Assembly: GCA_030040495.1 (NCBI GenBank) | Contig: JASHTP010000058.1 | Location: 1 to 7,077, forward strand | DNA from: Alphaproteobacteria bacterium | Lineage (GTDB): Bacteria; Pseudomonadota; Alphaproteobacteria; ATCC43930; CGMCC-115725 | DNA: 7,077 nucleotides | Direction: 5' to 3' | Shown here: piece after piece, positions 6,016 to 7,077 of the stretch | How positions within the stretch are numbered: position 1 is the first letter of the stretch | How the letters are laid out: the number at the start of each line of letters is the position of its first letter | Translations under genes and position numbers: made by a program | The notes under the pieces: generated by a model | Databases searched by the model: none | What the model was told of the DNA's origin: nothing | The model's input: the letters and a program-made list of their open reading frames with translations, nothing else

Positions 6016-6045
6016 CTTGAAAGCCGGAAGGCGCCCGCCTATTTT
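6016..6045 (+). promoter_or_regulatory. groESL promoter (sigma-70 and/or RpoH type)
   Basis: TTGAAA at 6017-6022 and TATTTT at 6040-6045 are separated by exactly 17 bases, a fair housekeeping promoter. The same bases also read as CTTGAAA with a CCTATTTT-like -10, close to what is known for heat-shock RpoH promoters in alphaproteobacteria, which often overlap vegetative ones. Transcription would begin near 6052, inside the left arm of the CIRCE operator. This gives a leader of about 70 bases before groES. Confidence 0.65.
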
Positions 6046-6046
6046 G

Positions 6047-6073
6047 CTGGCACTCACGACCCGAGAGTGCTAA
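6047..6073 (+). promoter_or_regulatory. CIRCE operator (HrcA binding site)
   Basis: The left arm CTGGCACTC (6047-6055) and right arm GAGTGCTAA (6065-6073) are separated by exactly 9 bases. Against the consensus TTAGCACTC-N9-GAGTGCTAA, the right arm is perfect and the left arm matches at 7 of 9. It overlaps the predicted transcription start of groESL, so bound HrcA would block initiation until heat shock or GroEL depletion lifts repression. No hrcA gene is in this window. Confidence 0.92.
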
Positions 6074-6123
6074 CAAACACTCATAAGCCCCTAGTTCTGG
6101 ACAACTTTCCGGAGGAGGATTTC

Positions 6124-6441
6124 ATGCATTTCCGTCCCTTGCACGACCGCGTGGTCGTCCGCCGCATCGAGTCGGAGGAGAAGACCTCCGGCGGCATCAT
6201 CATTCCCGACACCGCCAAGGAGAAGCCGCAAGAGGGCGAGGTCATCGCCGTCGGCCCGGGCGCGCGGGGCGAGGACGGCAAGCTCCACCCGCTCGACGTC
6301 AAGGCCGGCGACCGCGTGCTGTTCGGCAAGTGGTCGGGCACCGAGGTCAAGCTCGACGGCCAGGAGCTCATCATCATGAAGGAAAGCGACATCATGGGCA
6401 TCATCGAGGGCAAGTCCTCGAAGGCCAAGAAGGTCGCCTGA
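6124..6441 (+). CDS. groES: Co-chaperonin GroES (Hsp10)
   Basis: A 105-residue GroES, the heptameric lid that caps GroEL and closes the folding chamber in the cytoplasm. It begins MHFRPLHDRVVVRR and contains the mobile loop at about residues 16-33, with the GroEL-contacting GGIIIP (23-28). GEVIAVGPGARGEDG, DRVLFGKWSGTEVKLDG and ELIIMKESDIMGIIE follow in family order. The start at 6124 has a strong Shine-Dalgarno, GGAGGAGG, at 6111-6118; the frame is open further upstream but that part is not GroES-like. The protein carries a Lys/Ser tail, GKSSKAKKVA, of about ten residues beyond the usual end near IIE. It is the first gene of the groESL operon, 42 bases before groEL, and is controlled by the CIRCE site and the promoter upstream. 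Confidence 0.98.
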   Translation: MHFRPLHDRVVVRRIESEEKTSGGIIIPDTAKEKPQEGEVIAVGPGARGEDGKLHPLDVKAGDRVLFGKWSGTEVKLDGQELIIMKESDIMGIIEGKSSKAKKVA

Positions 6442-6483
6442 TCCCTTCGCATCAACCCCTACAGCGAGAGAAAGTGAAGGACC

Positions 6484-7077
<594 letters not shown>

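Noticed and set aside
6011..6027. Small inverted repeat around the groESL -35 box (CCGGGCTT/AAGCCGG).
   Set aside because: A short bulged 7-bp match in GC-rich DNA that lies upstream of the predicted transcript; likely chance, whereas the CIRCE site explains regulation.

Overview
This is a GC-rich chromosomal window with alphaproteobacterial character. The signs are the GlmS, GlmU and GroESL sequence types, a GroES operon with both a CIRCE operator and an alphaproteobacterial-style promoter, short arginine-rich bS21, and a periplasmic DUF3108-type protein. I cannot resolve order or genus from sequence alone. The genes are nearly all core housekeeping functions. I see no transposase, phage gene, CRISPR array, toxin-antitoxin pair or defence cassette.

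Layout: (i) 1-93 holds the leader of a cold-shock gene, with no gene I can support. (ii) 94-920, plus strand, holds a CspA-family protein, ribosomal protein bS21 (rpsU) and an 87-residue Ala/Lys/Arg/Glu helical protein of unknown function. A perfect 13-bp hairpin separates the first two, and an intrinsic-terminator-like hairpin follows rpsU. (iii) 933-4124, minus strand, holds glmU then glmS, which together carry fructose-6-phosphate to UDP-GlcNAc. They are separated by a single codon and lie in the same reading frame. (iv) 4234-4902, plus strand, is a HAD phosphatase (gph) divergent from glmU. (v) 4903-4955 is a 53-bp convergent gap made of heptamer repeats folded into an inverted repeat. (vi) 4956-5777, minus strand, is an exported DUF3108-like protein. 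(vii) 5874-5948 is tRNA-Val(CAC) with its own promoter. (viii) 5949-6123 is a control region with a heat-shock/housekeeping promoter and a CIRCE operator, followed by groES and the first 198 codons of groEL, which runs off the right edge.

The window combines stress and translation functions (cold shock, S21, GroESL) with cell-envelope precursor synthesis (GlmU/GlmS). The glmU-glmS pair makes amino-sugar precursor for peptidoglycan and lipopolysaccharide. gph probably detoxifies 2-phosphoglycolate. groESL shows the double control common in alphaproteobacteria.

No new multi-gene system is evident. The least explained items are the 87-residue helical protein, the heptamer palindrome at 4903-4954, and the strong hairpin between the cold-shock gene and rpsU.
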